A stretch of 64,000 bases of DNA from JAIQFL01 sp035295745 (GCA_035295745.1 DATGIL010000057.1:62001-126000), one strand, 5' to 3'. Shown: positions 23,382 through 32,473, counted from the first letter of the stretch. The notes: generated by a model from the letters alone, not told the origin. A program made the numbers and translations.

Positions 23382-25118
23382 TCATAGTTCAATGCGGAAT
23401 GTGGAACCTTTGCCGGGCTGACTTTCCACCGCGATCCGGCCCTTGTGATCGCTCACCACCGATTGCACAATGGCCAAGCCCAGTCCAGTGCCGTGCGTCT
23501 TGGTTGTATAGTACGGCGTGAACAGGCGCTCGCATTCTTCGGGCGTGAGACCTTGTCCCGTGTCTGATACCTCCAACCGCACACCGCCGGCCAAGGCGAC
23601 CGTGCGGATGGTCAGCGTTCCGCCGTTCGGCATCGCGTCGATCGCGTTGAGCACCAGATTGCGCAGGACACGCGTGAGTTGCTCCGGATCCGCCTGCACC
23701 GCGCGCAGTCGCGGATCGAGTTCGGACTTCGCTTCTACACCGGACTTCGCCAATTGCGGCTCAAACAGTTTCAACGTCGCTTCCGCCAGTTCGTTGCAGT
23801 TCACCGTCTGCATCTCGGGCGCGGGCATCTTGGCGAAATCGCTGAATCGTCCGATGATCTGTTTCAAGTTCGACAGTTCCGCGAGCAGTGTCTGCGTGCT
23901 TTCGCGAAAGACCTCATCGAACTGGTCCGGATAATTATCCCTGGCCCGCTGCATGTTTTCGACGGTGATCTGGAGGGGGAAGAGCGGATTCTTGAGCTCG
24001 TGTGCCAGACGGCGCGCCAACTCCCTCCAGGCCGCCACCCGTTCCGCCTGCACCAGCCGATCGCGCTGTTCCACCAGCTCGTGGGTCATGCGATTGAACG
24101 CGTGCGCGAGCTGTCCGATTTCATCGCTCGAAGTGGTCTCGACGGTGGTCCCCCAGTTTCCCGCGGCGACTTTGGCCGCGCTCTCCGCCAGGCGCATCAC
24201 GGGACGCGTCACACGAATCGTAGCCCACCAGCTCAACGCCAGCCCGAGAAGAATTCCGCCCGCGGCCACCAGGATGCCGACACGCCTTACGGTGGCCTCG
24301 AGCCGCACCAGGTCACGCCGCGAACTGCCGATCAGAAGCACACCGAGCACGTTGCCTTCATACCCGGGCAGCGGCAGTACGTGGAAAGTTTCGGCGTCCT
24401 CGCCCTGTCCCACGGTCTGAATCATCGGTCGCTTGTCGTGCAACACGCGTTCGATTAGCGCTTGCATCTCGCCCGAGCGCTGTCCCGTCCCACTCACCGG
24501 AATCAGTCGCGAAGGCGAGTAAAAAGGATCGAGATTGCGGTACAGCAGTACGCGCATGCCCTCCGGGGGAACTAATGTGGAGAGGAAGTCGCGATTTAGT
24601 TGCTGGCCGCCAACGACGTAGAGCTTGTGGTCTTCGGCGGAGGCTGTATCCACCGCCAGCAGCGAGAGTGTGAATCCGTCCTGCAACTCCTCGGGCTTGA
24701 GGAACGCGCCCATCGCCTTCCAGTCTTTGGCCGGGGTCAGCCACTCTTCCTTATAAGAGAACCGCGCCGGCCACTCCGCGGAAGAGACGATGGACCCGTC
24801 TTCCGCCACCAGCTCCAGGCAGTCGAGACCGTTGGTCGAAGCCAGTCTTTCGGCTTCCTGATAGTACTCTTCTGGCTGGGAGGAAGCGGCGATGTCGGAT
24901 GCCAGGCGTGAATCGGCAATGCGCTTCACGGCGAGAACGATCTCCTGCTTCCGGCGGTCGTATTCGCTGCGAAACTGCCGCACCAGGACGTCGACACGCT
25001 GCGCCTCCAACAATTCGAACTGCTCGCGGGTCTTGTTCGAAACCGACCACTCCACCACGCCCACCGAGGCCACCACCGCCATCGTGAAGATCAGCAGCAG
25101 GCGGATGCGGAAGGTCAC
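23382..25118 (-). CDS. NtrY-like sensor histidine kinase
   Basis: 578 residues. TM1 is at about 5-24, a periplasmic sensor region of some 250 residues follows, and TM2 (VGILVAAGGILLGLALSWWA) is at about 280. A HAMP segment follows. HisKA carries the phosphorylated His in RRLAHELKNPLFPLQITVEN (about residue 375), with RVAAWRELARRLAHELKNP matching the NtrY style. The ATPase has the N box NLVLNAIDAMPNGG, DTGQGLTPEE and GTGLGLAIVQSV. No response regulator gene is adjacent, so it is an orphan here. Its start overlaps the stop of the SBP5-like gene by four bases, suggesting that the binding protein feeds into the sensor. Confidence 0.9.
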   Translation of the reverse strand: MTFRIRLLLIFTMAVVASVGVVEWSVSNKTREQFELLEAQRVDVLVRQFRSEYDRRKQEIVLAVKRIADSRLASDIAASSQPEEYYQEAERLASTNGLDCLELVAEDGSIVSSAEWPARFSYKEEWLTPAKDWKAMGAFLKPEELQDGFTLSLLAVDTASAEDHKLYVVGGQQLNRDFLSTLVPPEGMRVLLYRNLDPFYSPSRLIPVSGTGQRSGEMQALIERVLHDKRPMIQTVGQGEDAETFHVLPLPGYEGNVLGVLLIGSSRRDLVRLEATVRRVGILVAAGGILLGLALSWWATIRVTRPVMRLAESAAKVAAGNWGTTVETTSSDEIGQLAHAFNRMTHELVEQRDRLVQAERVAAWRELARRLAHELKNPLFPLQITVENMQRARDNYPDQFDEVFRESTQTLLAELSNLKQIIGRFSDFAKMPAPEMQTVNCNELAEATLKLFEPQLAKSGVEAKSELDPRLRAVQADPEQLTRVLRNLVLNAIDAMPNGGTLTIRTVALAGGVRLEVSDTGQGLTPEECERLFTPYYTTKTHGTGLGLAIVQSVVSDHKGRIAVESQPGKGSTFRIEL

Positions 25119-26203
25119 GGGCGGGCAGCCTCCACCCAGAGGTTTTCAAAGCGCCACTCTCCCAGCGGCGTTATGCCGGGCGCGCCTTTCACGCGAGGAT
25201 TTACCCCATAGACGACAGGCAGGTGAAACAACGGAATCACGCGATAGTTTTCGAGCAATGCGCGCTCGGCGGCATACAAGGCTTCGGGCGAATCCATGCG
25301 CGGAGGCGCTGCCAGCCCGAGGGCAGAGCACAGTTGGGCTAACGCCGTGGCGGGATCGGCCGAGCGGATTCGCACTTCGAGCAGACGCACATCGCCCGGC
25401 GCGCCTGGAGGGGGCGGCGATATCGTGAGGCCGGCATCGCGCGCGTTTAGCGCAATTCGATCGGCGATGCGGCGATTGGCCGGGTCGGCCACACCAAGCG
25501 TGAAAGTTCGAGCGGCTGGCGGGAGAGCTGCCGTCATCGATCGCGCTTTGGGCACGTCGGTGGTTGCGGGAAAAAGAAACGCCTCTCCGGAGATCCACTG
25601 CGGCAGCAGCGCACCGGAAATCTCTCCCTGCCGTTGGAGCATCACGTTATGAATGGAAGTCCGGTCGACGGCAAGGGCCAGCGCTTCGCGAACGTGCGTA
25701 TCCTCCACGCGAGGGCCGAAGAGCAACAGCAGCACCCGCACTGGCGATGACGACCAGACCTTGTGTGGGCTTCCCGCGCGCTGGGCGTCGCTCGCATCGA
25801 ACTCCACCAGGTCGGCCTTGCCGAGGTTCAGGGCGATGGATTGATCGTGCAGGGGCCGCCCCATCTGCACCTCAACGCTGTCCAGAAATGGACGCCCTCC
25901 GGCTGCAGCGGGATCGGCCGAATAGATGGCGCGGCGCCCGCCTTCCCATTGCGATATGGTGAATCCCGCGGTCAGTGCCGCCAGGCTTCCCGTCTGCGGC
26001 GGTTCCGCCGACTCAATCGCCTCGCGCATCTCCACGCGCAGCACACCGCCGTAATGAGGGCGGGTGGCGGAGAAACTCACGAAGGCGAGCGTAACTGCCA
26101 AGGCCGCGCAACGCACAGCGAGAGGCTTGTCAGTGAAGGCGGTCTGAGGGTCGCGGCCCGCAAGCGATTTAGCCACAGGACACCGTAATGGCGTATGCCT
26201 CAT
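25115..26203 (-). CDS. divergent solute-binding protein (SBP family 5-like)
   Basis: 362 residues, shorter than the usual 500 or more of oligopeptide-binding proteins. A hydrophobic signal-like stretch is at about 30-48 (RCAALAVTLAFVSFSA). YGGVLRVEMREAIES matches the first strand of SBP5 proteins. VREALALAVDRTSIHNVMLQ is the conserved helix around the hinge, and GALLPQWI corresponds to the usual G-P segment. The C-terminal ENYRVIPLFHLPVVYGVNP also fits. No transporter genes are nearby. Its stop overlaps the histidine kinase start, so a sensory rather than transport role is likely. The start is uncertain because the frame overlaps the upstream gene by 35 bases. Confidence 0.7.
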   Translation of the reverse strand: MRHTPLRCPVAKSLAGRDPQTAFTDKPLAVRCAALAVTLAFVSFSATRPHYGGVLRVEMREAIESAEPPQTGSLAALTAGFTISQWEGGRRAIYSADPAAAGGRPFLDSVEVQMGRPLHDQSIALNLGKADLVEFDASDAQRAGSPHKVWSSSPVRVLLLLFGPRVEDTHVREALALAVDRTSIHNVMLQRQGEISGALLPQWISGEAFLFPATTDVPKARSMTAALPPAARTFTLGVADPANRRIADRIALNARDAGLTISPPPPGAPGDVRLLEVRIRSADPATALAQLCSALGLAAPPRMDSPEALYAAERALLENYRVIPLFHLPVVYGVNPRVKGAPGITPLGEWRFENLWVEAARP

Positions 26204-27377
26204 ATCGCCCTGTCGCCAGATTGTGCACGATCGCGAGCACCGCCGATCCTCCCGAGGGCCAAAGGGCGGTTACCGGACCCGGCAGTTCGAGCGGCGTGGA
26301 GAGAGGTGTAGCCGAGCGATTCACGATCGAGAATGCCTGCACCGCGTCGGTCGACGTGCCGTCACCCGGACGCGTCGCGAGCACTTGCGATCCATTGCCG
26401 CAGTGGGCATCGGTTCCGGCGATGTCGCTACCCCACGACGCTACACTGCCGGCGGGCTCAAACGATGCATCAAAGATCTGCGTCCGCCCGTCGACCAGGG
26501 TGAGCAGCCAGAGCGATTGGCCCTGCTCCTGGACGGAGGCCGCAGCATAGAACGGTCCGACATTCTTCTTCGCGCCGGCCTGTGAGATCACACGGCCATC
26601 GAAGTAGTTTCGCCCCGCCGCATAGTATCCCAGCAACATGGCGCGGCTTCCCGATTCGAGCACCCACGGCTCGTCACTCGCTTTGCATTCGAAGGAGAGC
26701 GCGGGATCCACGCCGCCGCTGCAGGCGAGCCCGGGCAGGTACGTCTGAAAATTCGCGGCGTTGACACGAATGTGTCCTCGCAGATCGCGCGGCCACGGTC
26801 GGGGAGAAGACAGCGGGACAGACGCGGCCGCCGACCACGAACCACTTCCTCGCTGATATAAGGTCACCTTCGATGGTGAGAGGACCACCATGGAGTCGCC
26901 GGGAAAGGCTACGTCGAGCATTGCCTCGTCCTGTTCCCAGACCATCTTCTTCTCCAGCACGACGCCGGAGGACGAGGCCGGTATCGTCTCCCCGCGCCTC
27001 CACGAGGCGAACCAGACCTGGCGCTCGTCGCCCCTGCGGATCTCTTCCACCAGCAGGAACTGGGCGCGGTTTTCCGAAAGGGTGACGCGAGCTTCGGTTA
27101 GCGGGGCGACGTCGCTGATGCGGCAGCCCGCCTCTTTGAGGGCGGCTTCAAAGGCATTGCGCGCGTCGAGCAGTGCCGCCGATCCCAGCGAGCCAAGGTT
27201 GTTCCACGCTACCGAAACCGGCTCGCCCTTGCCTATGAAGGCAGCGGTTTTCCGCGCCAATTCGCGAGCGGCGCCGTTCCCGTCGTCGGCCGCTGAGGCG
27301 CCCCCCGGGATGAAGAACAGGAGAGCCGAGAGGACCGCGTGCCACCCCTTCACGGCTGCGATGATAACACACTGCAC
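26169..27377 (-). CDS. secreted protein, uncharacterised, possibly beta-propeller
   Basis: 402 residues. A signal peptide is probable (VKGWHAVLSALLFFIPGGAS), and a GTG nine codons in is an alternative start. After a helical region (to about 85), the rest is beta-rich with repeating strand-turn phrases such as VWFASWRRGE, SLWLLTLVDGRTQIFDASF and VTALWPSGGSAVLAIVHN that suggest propeller-like blades. The C-terminal half has several Cys residues. It is the first gene of a minus-strand run leading to the SBP5-like protein and the kinase, and is preceded by the L,D-transpeptidase. No function can be assigned. Confidence 0.72.
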   Translation of the reverse strand: MQCVIIAAVKGWHAVLSALLFFIPGGASAADDGNGAARELARKTAAFIGKGEPVSVAWNNLGSLGSAALLDARNAFEAALKEAGCRISDVAPLTEARVTLSENRAQFLLVEEIRRGDERQVWFASWRRGETIPASSSGVVLEKKMVWEQDEAMLDVAFPGDSMVVLSPSKVTLYQRGSGSWSAAASVPLSSPRPWPRDLRGHIRVNAANFQTYLPGLACSGGVDPALSFECKASDEPWVLESGSRAMLLGYYAAGRNYFDGRVISQAGAKKNVGPFYAAASVQEQGQSLWLLTLVDGRTQIFDASFEPAGSVASWGSDIAGTDAHCGNGSQVLATRPGDGTSTDAVQAFSIVNRSATPLSTPLELPGPVTALWPSGGSAVLAIVHNLATGRYEAYAITVSCG

Positions 27378-27386
27378 CGCCTCACT

Positions 27387-27989
27387 TTACTCATTCCCTG
27401 GCCCGGCCCCGGCGGACCCGGGAACGAGTGTCTGCGCGACTACAGTAGCCGGCGGACGCGGTCCGATAACGGCCCTGATGACGGGCGGGAAGATCTCGTC
27501 TAATTCGGGAGTTCGTTCCGCTACCAGTTCCACCGGGTCGCCCACTGACACCATCGCGAAAAGTTCCTCGGCATCCTGATTTTTCATGCGGATGCAACCA
27601 TGCGACACATTGTGCCCGATAGAGCCGGGTGCGTTGGTTCCGTGAATTCCGTAGCCTCCGGCGCTCAATCCCATCCAGCGCGTACCCAGGGGATTCGCCT
27701 TGCCGGGCTTCACGACTTGCCCATGGAAGTACCAGGTGGGATCGACCAGGCGTTGCACTATCGTGAAAGAACCAGTGGGACTTGGCGTGGCAGGGGCACC
27801 CACTGCCGTGGGAAAGGTTTTCACCACTTTGCCACCTTCGAGCACCGCCAGTTTCCGGTCTGGAATACTTACGATAATGCGCCTCGCGAGCTTGGCTTGC
27901 TGGTCCTGTGCCAGGGCTTCGGCGGTCGCCATCAAAATTGCGCCGGTAATCACCGCCATCCGCTTCATTCGATCTTCCACATTCAACAT
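27387..27989 (-). CDS. L,D-transpeptidase (YkuD family)
   Basis: 200 residues from ATG at 27989, which has GGAGGA eight bases upstream; the frame is open to 28052. A signal peptide is visible (MKRMAVITGAILMATAEALA). The YkuD domain follows with IIVSIPDRKLAVLEGGK, TPSPTGSFTI and the catalytic signature GIHGTNAPGSIGHNVSHGC, in which His and Cys form the active site. It should crosslink peptidoglycan or attach lipoproteins to it in the periplasm. The short Pro-rich tail after the domain is typical of acidobacterial members. Confidence 0.88.
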   Translation of the reverse strand: MLNVEDRMKRMAVITGAILMATAEALAQDQQAKLARRIIVSIPDRKLAVLEGGKVVKTFPTAVGAPATPSPTGSFTIVQRLVDPTWYFHGQVVKPGKANPLGTRWMGLSAGGYGIHGTNAPGSIGHNVSHGCIRMKNQDAEELFAMVSVGDPVELVAERTPELDEIFPPVIRAVIGPRPPATVVAQTLVPGSAGAGPGNE

Positions 27990-28052
27990 TTGCTGATTCC
28001 TCCGCACTCGCAGATTCCGGTTGCAATACCGGAGCCAAGCGATAAGTGTCAC

Positions 28053-28573
28053 TTTTTCTTGTAGTTGTGATTTGAGAGCAGCGTGTCACATTCTACACGC
28101 GTGGAATTCACGACTCATCGCGCGTGAGCTTTTCCCCTCGTAGTGACTGCGCTACTCATCACGGTCCTGAAGATGCGCTCTGGTGCGAGATATTGGCAGG
28201 CGTACGGCAAAGTAGTACCAGAACTTTGTGCGTCAGCGAATTGGGAATTCAAAGGGAGCGCCGGAAACAATCTGCAGTCACACTTGGTGAACGCGCAGAA
28301 AAGGGTCGACAAGAGTGTCGACTCGGCAAAGCGAAGTTTGCGCCACGGCTGCTCTCGGAGCCGTCGCGGTCTGAGGTGTGTCGGAGTGTTGGTCGCCGGG
28401 GTCACACTAATGGTAGGATCGGCAGGGCGCGAACCGCTCAGGAGTTCTGCAAGCGGCCTGCGCTAGTGAATCGGAAGTCGGGCCGGGATAGGCAACAGTC
28501 GAGGGTCTGCCACCGCCATCCGGCCCCTCACGTTTACGTCATTCCAAGAACGAGGCGCCAGCACCTCCAGCCT
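28053..28573. other. intergenic region holding a repeat copy
   Basis: About 520 bases between minus-strand genes. The middle holds a member of the hairpin repeat family. Short open frames here overlap the repeat and have no ribosome-binding sites. The remaining sequence shows nothing I recognise. Confidence 0.5.
28243..28346 (+). repeat. hairpin repeat family, diverged copy 3
   Basis: This is the right-hand half of the element. The hairpin GTCGACA, loop AGAG, TGTCGAC is intact, and the distal stem (GGCAAAG...GTTTGCGCCAC) is degraded. It aligns with the copy at 38366-38455 over about 100 bases, including CTGCAGTCA and the GTGGACGCGC-like stretch. Weaker similarity extends further left. Confidence 0.7.
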
Positions 28574-29056
28574 TCAACGCCCTGATCCTTCAGAGTTCGG
28601 CACTTTGCCGATGAGTTTCAACACGCACGCGGCTACCGTTCCCTTGTCAGTAATCAACCCGAAGATCTCCTCGGATTTCGGGTTGACGACGAAGGTGATG
28701 TTCATCTCGCTGGGCGTCCCTTTGTTGTAGGTGATGGCGCCCGTGCAATCAGGATTAATGGTGGTCTTGCCAGTCACCTTGGCGTCGGGAATCACCACTT
28801 GGCCGCCAATGTTGATGGTGGCGGTGCCAGTCCAGTTACCGGAGGCATCGCCGCTGGCAACACCCACCTGCATCATGGGCAAGAGCGACCCTCCTGCGCC
28901 CGCGGCAGTAAATCCGCTGCACGTGAGAGTGTAACTTCCCGCGGTAGAGGAATTGGTGCAGGCATTTTGCGCACCCTGAGCATACGCGGCCGGGGCGAAC
29001 GCCACGACGGCGATGATGAGCGTCAGGCACACGACGATCGAATGATTGATTTTCAT
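28574..29056 (-). CDS. small secreted protein, uncharacterised
   Basis: 160 residues with a clear Sec signal peptide (SIVVCLTLIIAVVAFAPAAYAQ, shown in part; cleavage after AYAQ near residue 27). The mature protein is beta-rich with CTNSSTAGSYTLTCSGF near its start and DCTGAITYNKGTPSEMNITF later. Four Cys residues could make two disulfides. A GGTGT box precedes the ATG. No family is recognised, but its style matches the other small secreted proteins at 22632 and 29158. Confidence 0.75.
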   Translation of the reverse strand: MKINHSIVVCLTLIIAVVAFAPAAYAQGAQNACTNSSTAGSYTLTCSGFTAAGAGGSLLPMMQVGVASGDASGNWTGTATINIGGQVVIPDAKVTGKTTINPDCTGAITYNKGTPSEMNITFVVNPKSEEIFGLITDKGTVAACVLKLIGKVPNSEGSGR

Positions 29057-29157
29057 TGATACACCTTTCGGTTAAAAGAGTTGGCTGTAAAACACGTCAG
29101 AGCCGGACAGGCCGCTGGCTGGCTGACTGCGGGCTTTTGTAACAGACGGTTCCCGAA

Positions 29158-29595
29158 TTATCGCAGCACTAAGGTGAGTGCGCTGAAGTCAGCCATTCCA
29201 AAGTAACTGATTGAGCCGGTCGCGCCGTCGAATTTACCTGTGCCGCCAGCGATCTCGCTCACATAGTTACCCCACGGTACCGCCACGATGCTCTTGTCCG
29301 TGGTTGGGTAGGTCGGCTTGAGAACCGCGACTTTTAACAGAATTGTGTCGCCGGAAGTGGCGACCCAGTAGTGTTGCACATTATACGTGCCGTCGGGGTT
29401 CTGGCCGAGGATCTGCGCGGCGACGCTGCCTTGCAGGTCGCCGAAGACCGCCCCCAGATTGTAAGTGCCGCCGATCGCACCGATGTTGGTCATGAGCACT
29501 CCGCCGACCGACTCACACCGCGCGGACTGCGCCGCTACGGGGATCGAGGCAGCGAGGGCGATCGTCAAAAGGATAGACACGCTCCGCATTCTCAT
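29158..29595 (-). CDS. small secreted protein, uncharacterised
   Basis: 145 residues from ATG at 29595 (MRMRSVSILL), preceded by an AAGG box; the frame is open to 29736. The signal peptide ends near ASIPVAAQ (about residue 22). The mature part is beta-rich (GTYNLGAVFGDLQGSVAAQI, SGDTILLKVAVL, GATGSISYFG). It is divergent from the winged-helix regulator, about 100 bases apart, so the regulator could act on this gene. Function unknown. Confidence 0.72.
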   Translation of the reverse strand: MRMRSVSILLTIALAASIPVAAQSARCESVGGVLMTNIGAIGGTYNLGAVFGDLQGSVAAQILGQNPDGTYNVQHYWVATSGDTILLKVAVLKPTYPTTDKSIVAVPWGNYVSEIAGGTGKFDGATGSISYFGMADFSALTLVLR

Positions 29596-29692
29596 ACTTG
29601 CCTTCGTACGCCCGGGGGCCGCCACGCACGCGCCGCGACCCTGTACTGAGCTAAAGAATAGAGCTAATGTTAGGGAGTCGGGCGCAGGTAAA

Positions 29693-31003
29693 ATGCAGGT
29701 AATTTCAAAGGAAGGTCCAAGCACGGCGCCGGGCACCTATCGCGTCGGAGAATTCGAACTCTTTCCTTCGGAGCGGCAGTTGCGTCACCAGAATCAACTC
29801 GTGCCCCTGCCTCCCAAGGCCTTCGACGCGCTTCTCTTATTGGTTCGGAACGCCGAGCGATTGGTCCGCAAAGAGGAGTTGGTGCATGTTCTGTGGCCCG
29901 ACACGCACGTCGCCGAGGCCAATCTGACGAACACGATCGTGATGCTGCGAAAGATTTTCGGCCGGGACGCGATCCAGACTGTATCGAAATTCGGCTATCG
30001 ATTCGCCTCGCAGGTGCTGAGCGAACCCGGTGTGGACCACGCGGCTTACGCACATTTCGTGCGGGCAAAGGAACTAGTGACGGAGCGCTCGCTCGAGTCG
30101 ATGCTCCGTGCCCGCGATCTATGCTTGTTGTGCATCGCCGGCGACCCCGGATTCGCACCGGCATGGGCCTGGCTGGGGCGCTCTTGCCGGCTGATCGAGA
30201 AGTTCTCAGGACAGCGCTCGGTGAATTTGGAACTGGCGCAGGCTGCGTTGCAGCGCTCGCTAATCCTCGATCCGGACCTGGCATGCGCACACCATTTCTA
30301 TACTCAATTACAGGCGGACCTCGGGCAGGCGCAGAACGCCGCAGTCCGCCTGGCGCAACGGCTCGGCCGGCATCCGCACGAGGCCGAGAGTTTTGCGGGG
30401 CTGGTTCAGGTTCTGCGCTTCTGCGGTCTCTTGGACGAGTCGGTATTGGCCCACCAGCGCTCCACCGCGCTGGACCCGACACTGTGGACGAGCGTCGCCC
30501 ACACATACTTCCTGCGCGGGGAGTACGAAGCCACGATCGAGAGCTATAGCGGACGTAAGGGCTACTATCTGGATGCGGCTGCCTGGGCCGCGATGGGGGA
30601 TTCGCAGCGAGCAATCTCGCTGCTGTGCGACCGGCTGGAAGATCGGCAGTTATCTCCTCTAATGGCTGGCCTGATGGGTTCACTCCTGGCTCTGACCGAG
30701 AACCGCCCAGAGGATGCGGTCGCCCTTGTCGAGGAAACCCAGGTGGATTATGAACCCGAGATCCTGTTTTACCTGGCTCGCCATCTTTCGCAGGCAGGGC
30801 GCGCCAGCGCGGCCATTCGACTGGTGCGGCGTGCCCGTCTGGAGGGCTTCACGGCTTCGCTTACCTTGGCCCACGACCCATGGTTAGCGGCCGTTCGCGC
30901 GGAGGACGAGTTCGCGTCGATACTGGAGGACGCAAGCAGCGCCGAAATAGCGGCCAAACTGGCATTCGACAGCGCGGGCGGCCAGAGGGTCCTGCGCGGG
31001 TAG
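29693..31003 (+). CDS. winged-helix (OmpR/CadC-type) regulator with TPR-like domain
   Basis: 436 residues from ATG at 29693, with AGGT just upstream; the frame is open from 29465. The N-terminal 105 residues form a Trans_reg_C winged helix (YRVGEFELFPSERQLRHQNQ, VRKEELVHVLWPD, ANLTNTIVMLRKIFG, KFGYRFA). The remaining 320 residues are helical repeats of TPR type (FAPAWAWLGRSCRLIEKFSG, AQAALQRSLILDPDLACAHH). There is no receiver domain and no transmembrane segment, so signals probably arrive by protein or ligand binding to the TPR part. This architecture is common in Acidobacteriota. Confidence 0.85.
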   Translation: MQVISKEGPSTAPGTYRVGEFELFPSERQLRHQNQLVPLPPKAFDALLLLVRNAERLVRKEELVHVLWPDTHVAEANLTNTIVMLRKIFGRDAIQTVSKFGYRFASQVLSEPGVDHAAYAHFVRAKELVTERSLESMLRARDLCLLCIAGDPGFAPAWAWLGRSCRLIEKFSGQRSVNLELAQAALQRSLILDPDLACAHHFYTQLQADLGQAQNAAVRLAQRLGRHPHEAESFAGLVQVLRFCGLLDESVLAHQRSTALDPTLWTSVAHTYFLRGEYEATIESYSGRKGYYLDAAAWAAMGDSQRAISLLCDRLEDRQLSPLMAGLMGSLLALTENRPEDAVALVEETQVDYEPEILFYLARHLSQAGRASAAIRLVRRARLEGFTASLTLAHDPWLAAVRAEDEFASILEDASSAEIAAKLAFDSAGGQRVLRG

Positions 31004-31047
31004 CGGCCATCGAACGCTGGTAAGCCGGAGCGGGGTACAGTGTACTT

Positions 31048-31560
31048 ATGATCGGACGCCCGCAAGCAGACGAAACCGCGCCTTACTACTACACCTACAT
31101 TAATCAGATCGCGAGCGAGGATGTGGTCGCCACCCTGGAATCTCAGCTTCCGGACCTGATCGCGGTACTTTCCACCATCTCCGAGGAGAAGTCCCTGCAC
31201 CGCTACGCGCCCGGAAAGTGGAGCATCCGTGAGTTGTGGAGCCATGTCAACGACACCGAGCGGGCTTTTGTGTTCCGCGCCCTTTGGTTCGCCCGCGGAT
31301 TCGACTCGCCACTGCCGGGTTTCGACCAGGACATCGCCGCCGCCGGGGCAAAGGCCGATCGTATTTCGTGGGCAAGCCATGTTGAGGAATTCCGGGCAAT
31401 CCGCCTCTCCACCATCGCGCTGTTCCGGCAACTTCCGCTGGAGGCTTGGATGCGCCAGGGCATGGCAAGCGGCTATCCGTTCACGGTTCGCTCGCTGGCG
31501 TATATCACTGCAGGACATGTCGCACATCACGCCACCATTCTTCGGGAGCGCTACCTTTGA
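31048..31560 (+). CDS. DinB-family protein
   Basis: 170 residues with the DinB/YfiT-like four-helix bundle. HRYAPGKWSIRELWSHVNDT supplies the first conserved His. The C-terminal YITAGHVAHHATILRERY provides the other His ligands of the metal site. Such proteins act as thiol-dependent transferases or have unknown roles. It follows the winged-helix regulator by 44 bases and may be co-transcribed with it. Confidence 0.88.
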   Translation: MIGRPQADETAPYYYTYINQIASEDVVATLESQLPDLIAVLSTISEEKSLHRYAPGKWSIRELWSHVNDTERAFVFRALWFARGFDSPLPGFDQDIAAAGAKADRISWASHVEEFRAIRLSTIALFRQLPLEAWMRQGMASGYPFTVRSLAYITAGHVAHHATILRERYL

Positions 31561-31753
31561 GAACCTGTTGAGATCGGCGACACCACGGTCGGATTTCGCA
31601 TCACCGGGCCTAACCCCTTCATTCCATTCCGCTCCAAAGCATTCTTCAGCAAATCACCGTAGTGATTCTCAACGTGGCGTTGCCGCAGCATAACTCTACA
31701 GCTTGTATCCGCTTGAATTCACAACAGATAAAGAGGTATAAATCACCGATTTA

Positions 31754-31769
31754 TGGCCCTTCCCGTGCC
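31754..31769 (+). promoter_or_regulatory. candidate sigma-54 promoter
   Basis: TGGCCCTTCCCGTGCCC has the invariant GG and GC dinucleotides exactly ten bases apart, as in -24/-12 promoters, with mismatches mainly in the AC and TT positions. It lies 33-48 bases before the start codon of the first gene of an operon that itself encodes a sigma-54-dependent activator, which makes it plausible as the site of autoregulation. Confidence 0.42.
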
Positions 31770-31801
31770 CTTGTAGAGAGCGGAGAAAGGATGGATCGGT
31801 T

Positions 31802-32473
31802 ATGACAGTTCTTCTGGTTTTAGCGTTTTTCCTGGTTTTCATCGTGTTGGATTACATGCTCAATCGGCGCAAAGCTTTTGCGACGGTGGCGGTGACTACG
31901 CCACGGACGGTCCCGGCCACGTTCGGCGCGGACTTTGTTGACGGTTTTCAGGTTCCCGAAAATCTTTCGTATCACGCGGGACATAGCTGGCTGGTGGCGG
32001 AACGCAAGAATCTGGTGCGCGTGGGCGCCGACGAATTTGCCGCGGCACTTCTCGGAAAGATCGAGAAAATCGAGCTTCCCAAGCCCGGAACGTGGATCCG
32101 GCAAGGACAGAAGATTGCGGCGTTCTATCGCGATGGCGTGAAGACCGAGATGGTATCGCCGACCGAAGGCGAAGTCACGGAAGTAAATGCCGAGGTGGTG
32201 AATCGCCCGGCCGAATTGCGGGAGCACCCATACAGCAAAGGCTGGCTGGTGGCGGTCCATGTGCCCGACGAAGAGAGCACTGTGCGCAACCTGGTTCCGA
32301 AGAGCTTGGTGCGCGATTGGATGCGGGATGCCGTCGAGCGGCTTTATTCCCTGCAACCTGCACTAGCTGGGGCAGTTGCGGCCGATGGCGGACGCCCTGC
32401 CGAAGATCTCCTGGCCAGCGTGCCGGACGCTGATTGGAGGCAAACCACTAGCGAATTCTTCCTCACTGCGTAA
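31802..32473 (+). CDS. membrane-anchored GcvH-like protein
   Basis: 223 residues. One N-terminal helix (LLVLAFFLVFIVLDYML, 4-20) is followed by basic residues, so the rest should be cytoplasmic. About 55-170 aligns with glycine cleavage H protein: HSWLV, VGADEFAAALLGKI, ELPKPGTWIRQGQ, PTEGEVTEVN, NRPAELREHPYSKGWLVAV. The lipoyl-lysine loop is two residues shorter than in true GcvH (GVKTEMVSP), so lipoylation is uncertain. No other glycine cleavage genes are present. It starts an operon with a ferredoxin and an NrfD-like subunit, where GcvH-like proteins are likely redox partners or scaffolds. Confidence 0.8.
   Translation: MTVLLVLAFFLVFIVLDYMLNRRKAFATVAVTTPRTVPATFGADFVDGFQVPENLSYHAGHSWLVAERKNLVRVGADEFAAALLGKIEKIELPKPGTWIRQGQKIAAFYRDGVKTEMVSPTEGEVTEVNAEVVNRPAELREHPYSKGWLVAVHVPDEESTVRNLVPKSLVRDWMRDAVERLYSLQPALAGAVAADGGRPAEDLLASVPDADWRQTTSEFFLTA

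Noticed and set aside
28143..28466. Plus-strand frame of 107 codons in the intergenic region
   Set aside because: Runs through the repeat copy and lacks a ribosome-binding site and recognisable content.
31571..31665. Short frame reading GDTTVGFRITGPNPFIPF between dinB and the redox operon
   Set aside because: Only about 30 codons, no start signal and no family match; not enough to call a gene remnant.
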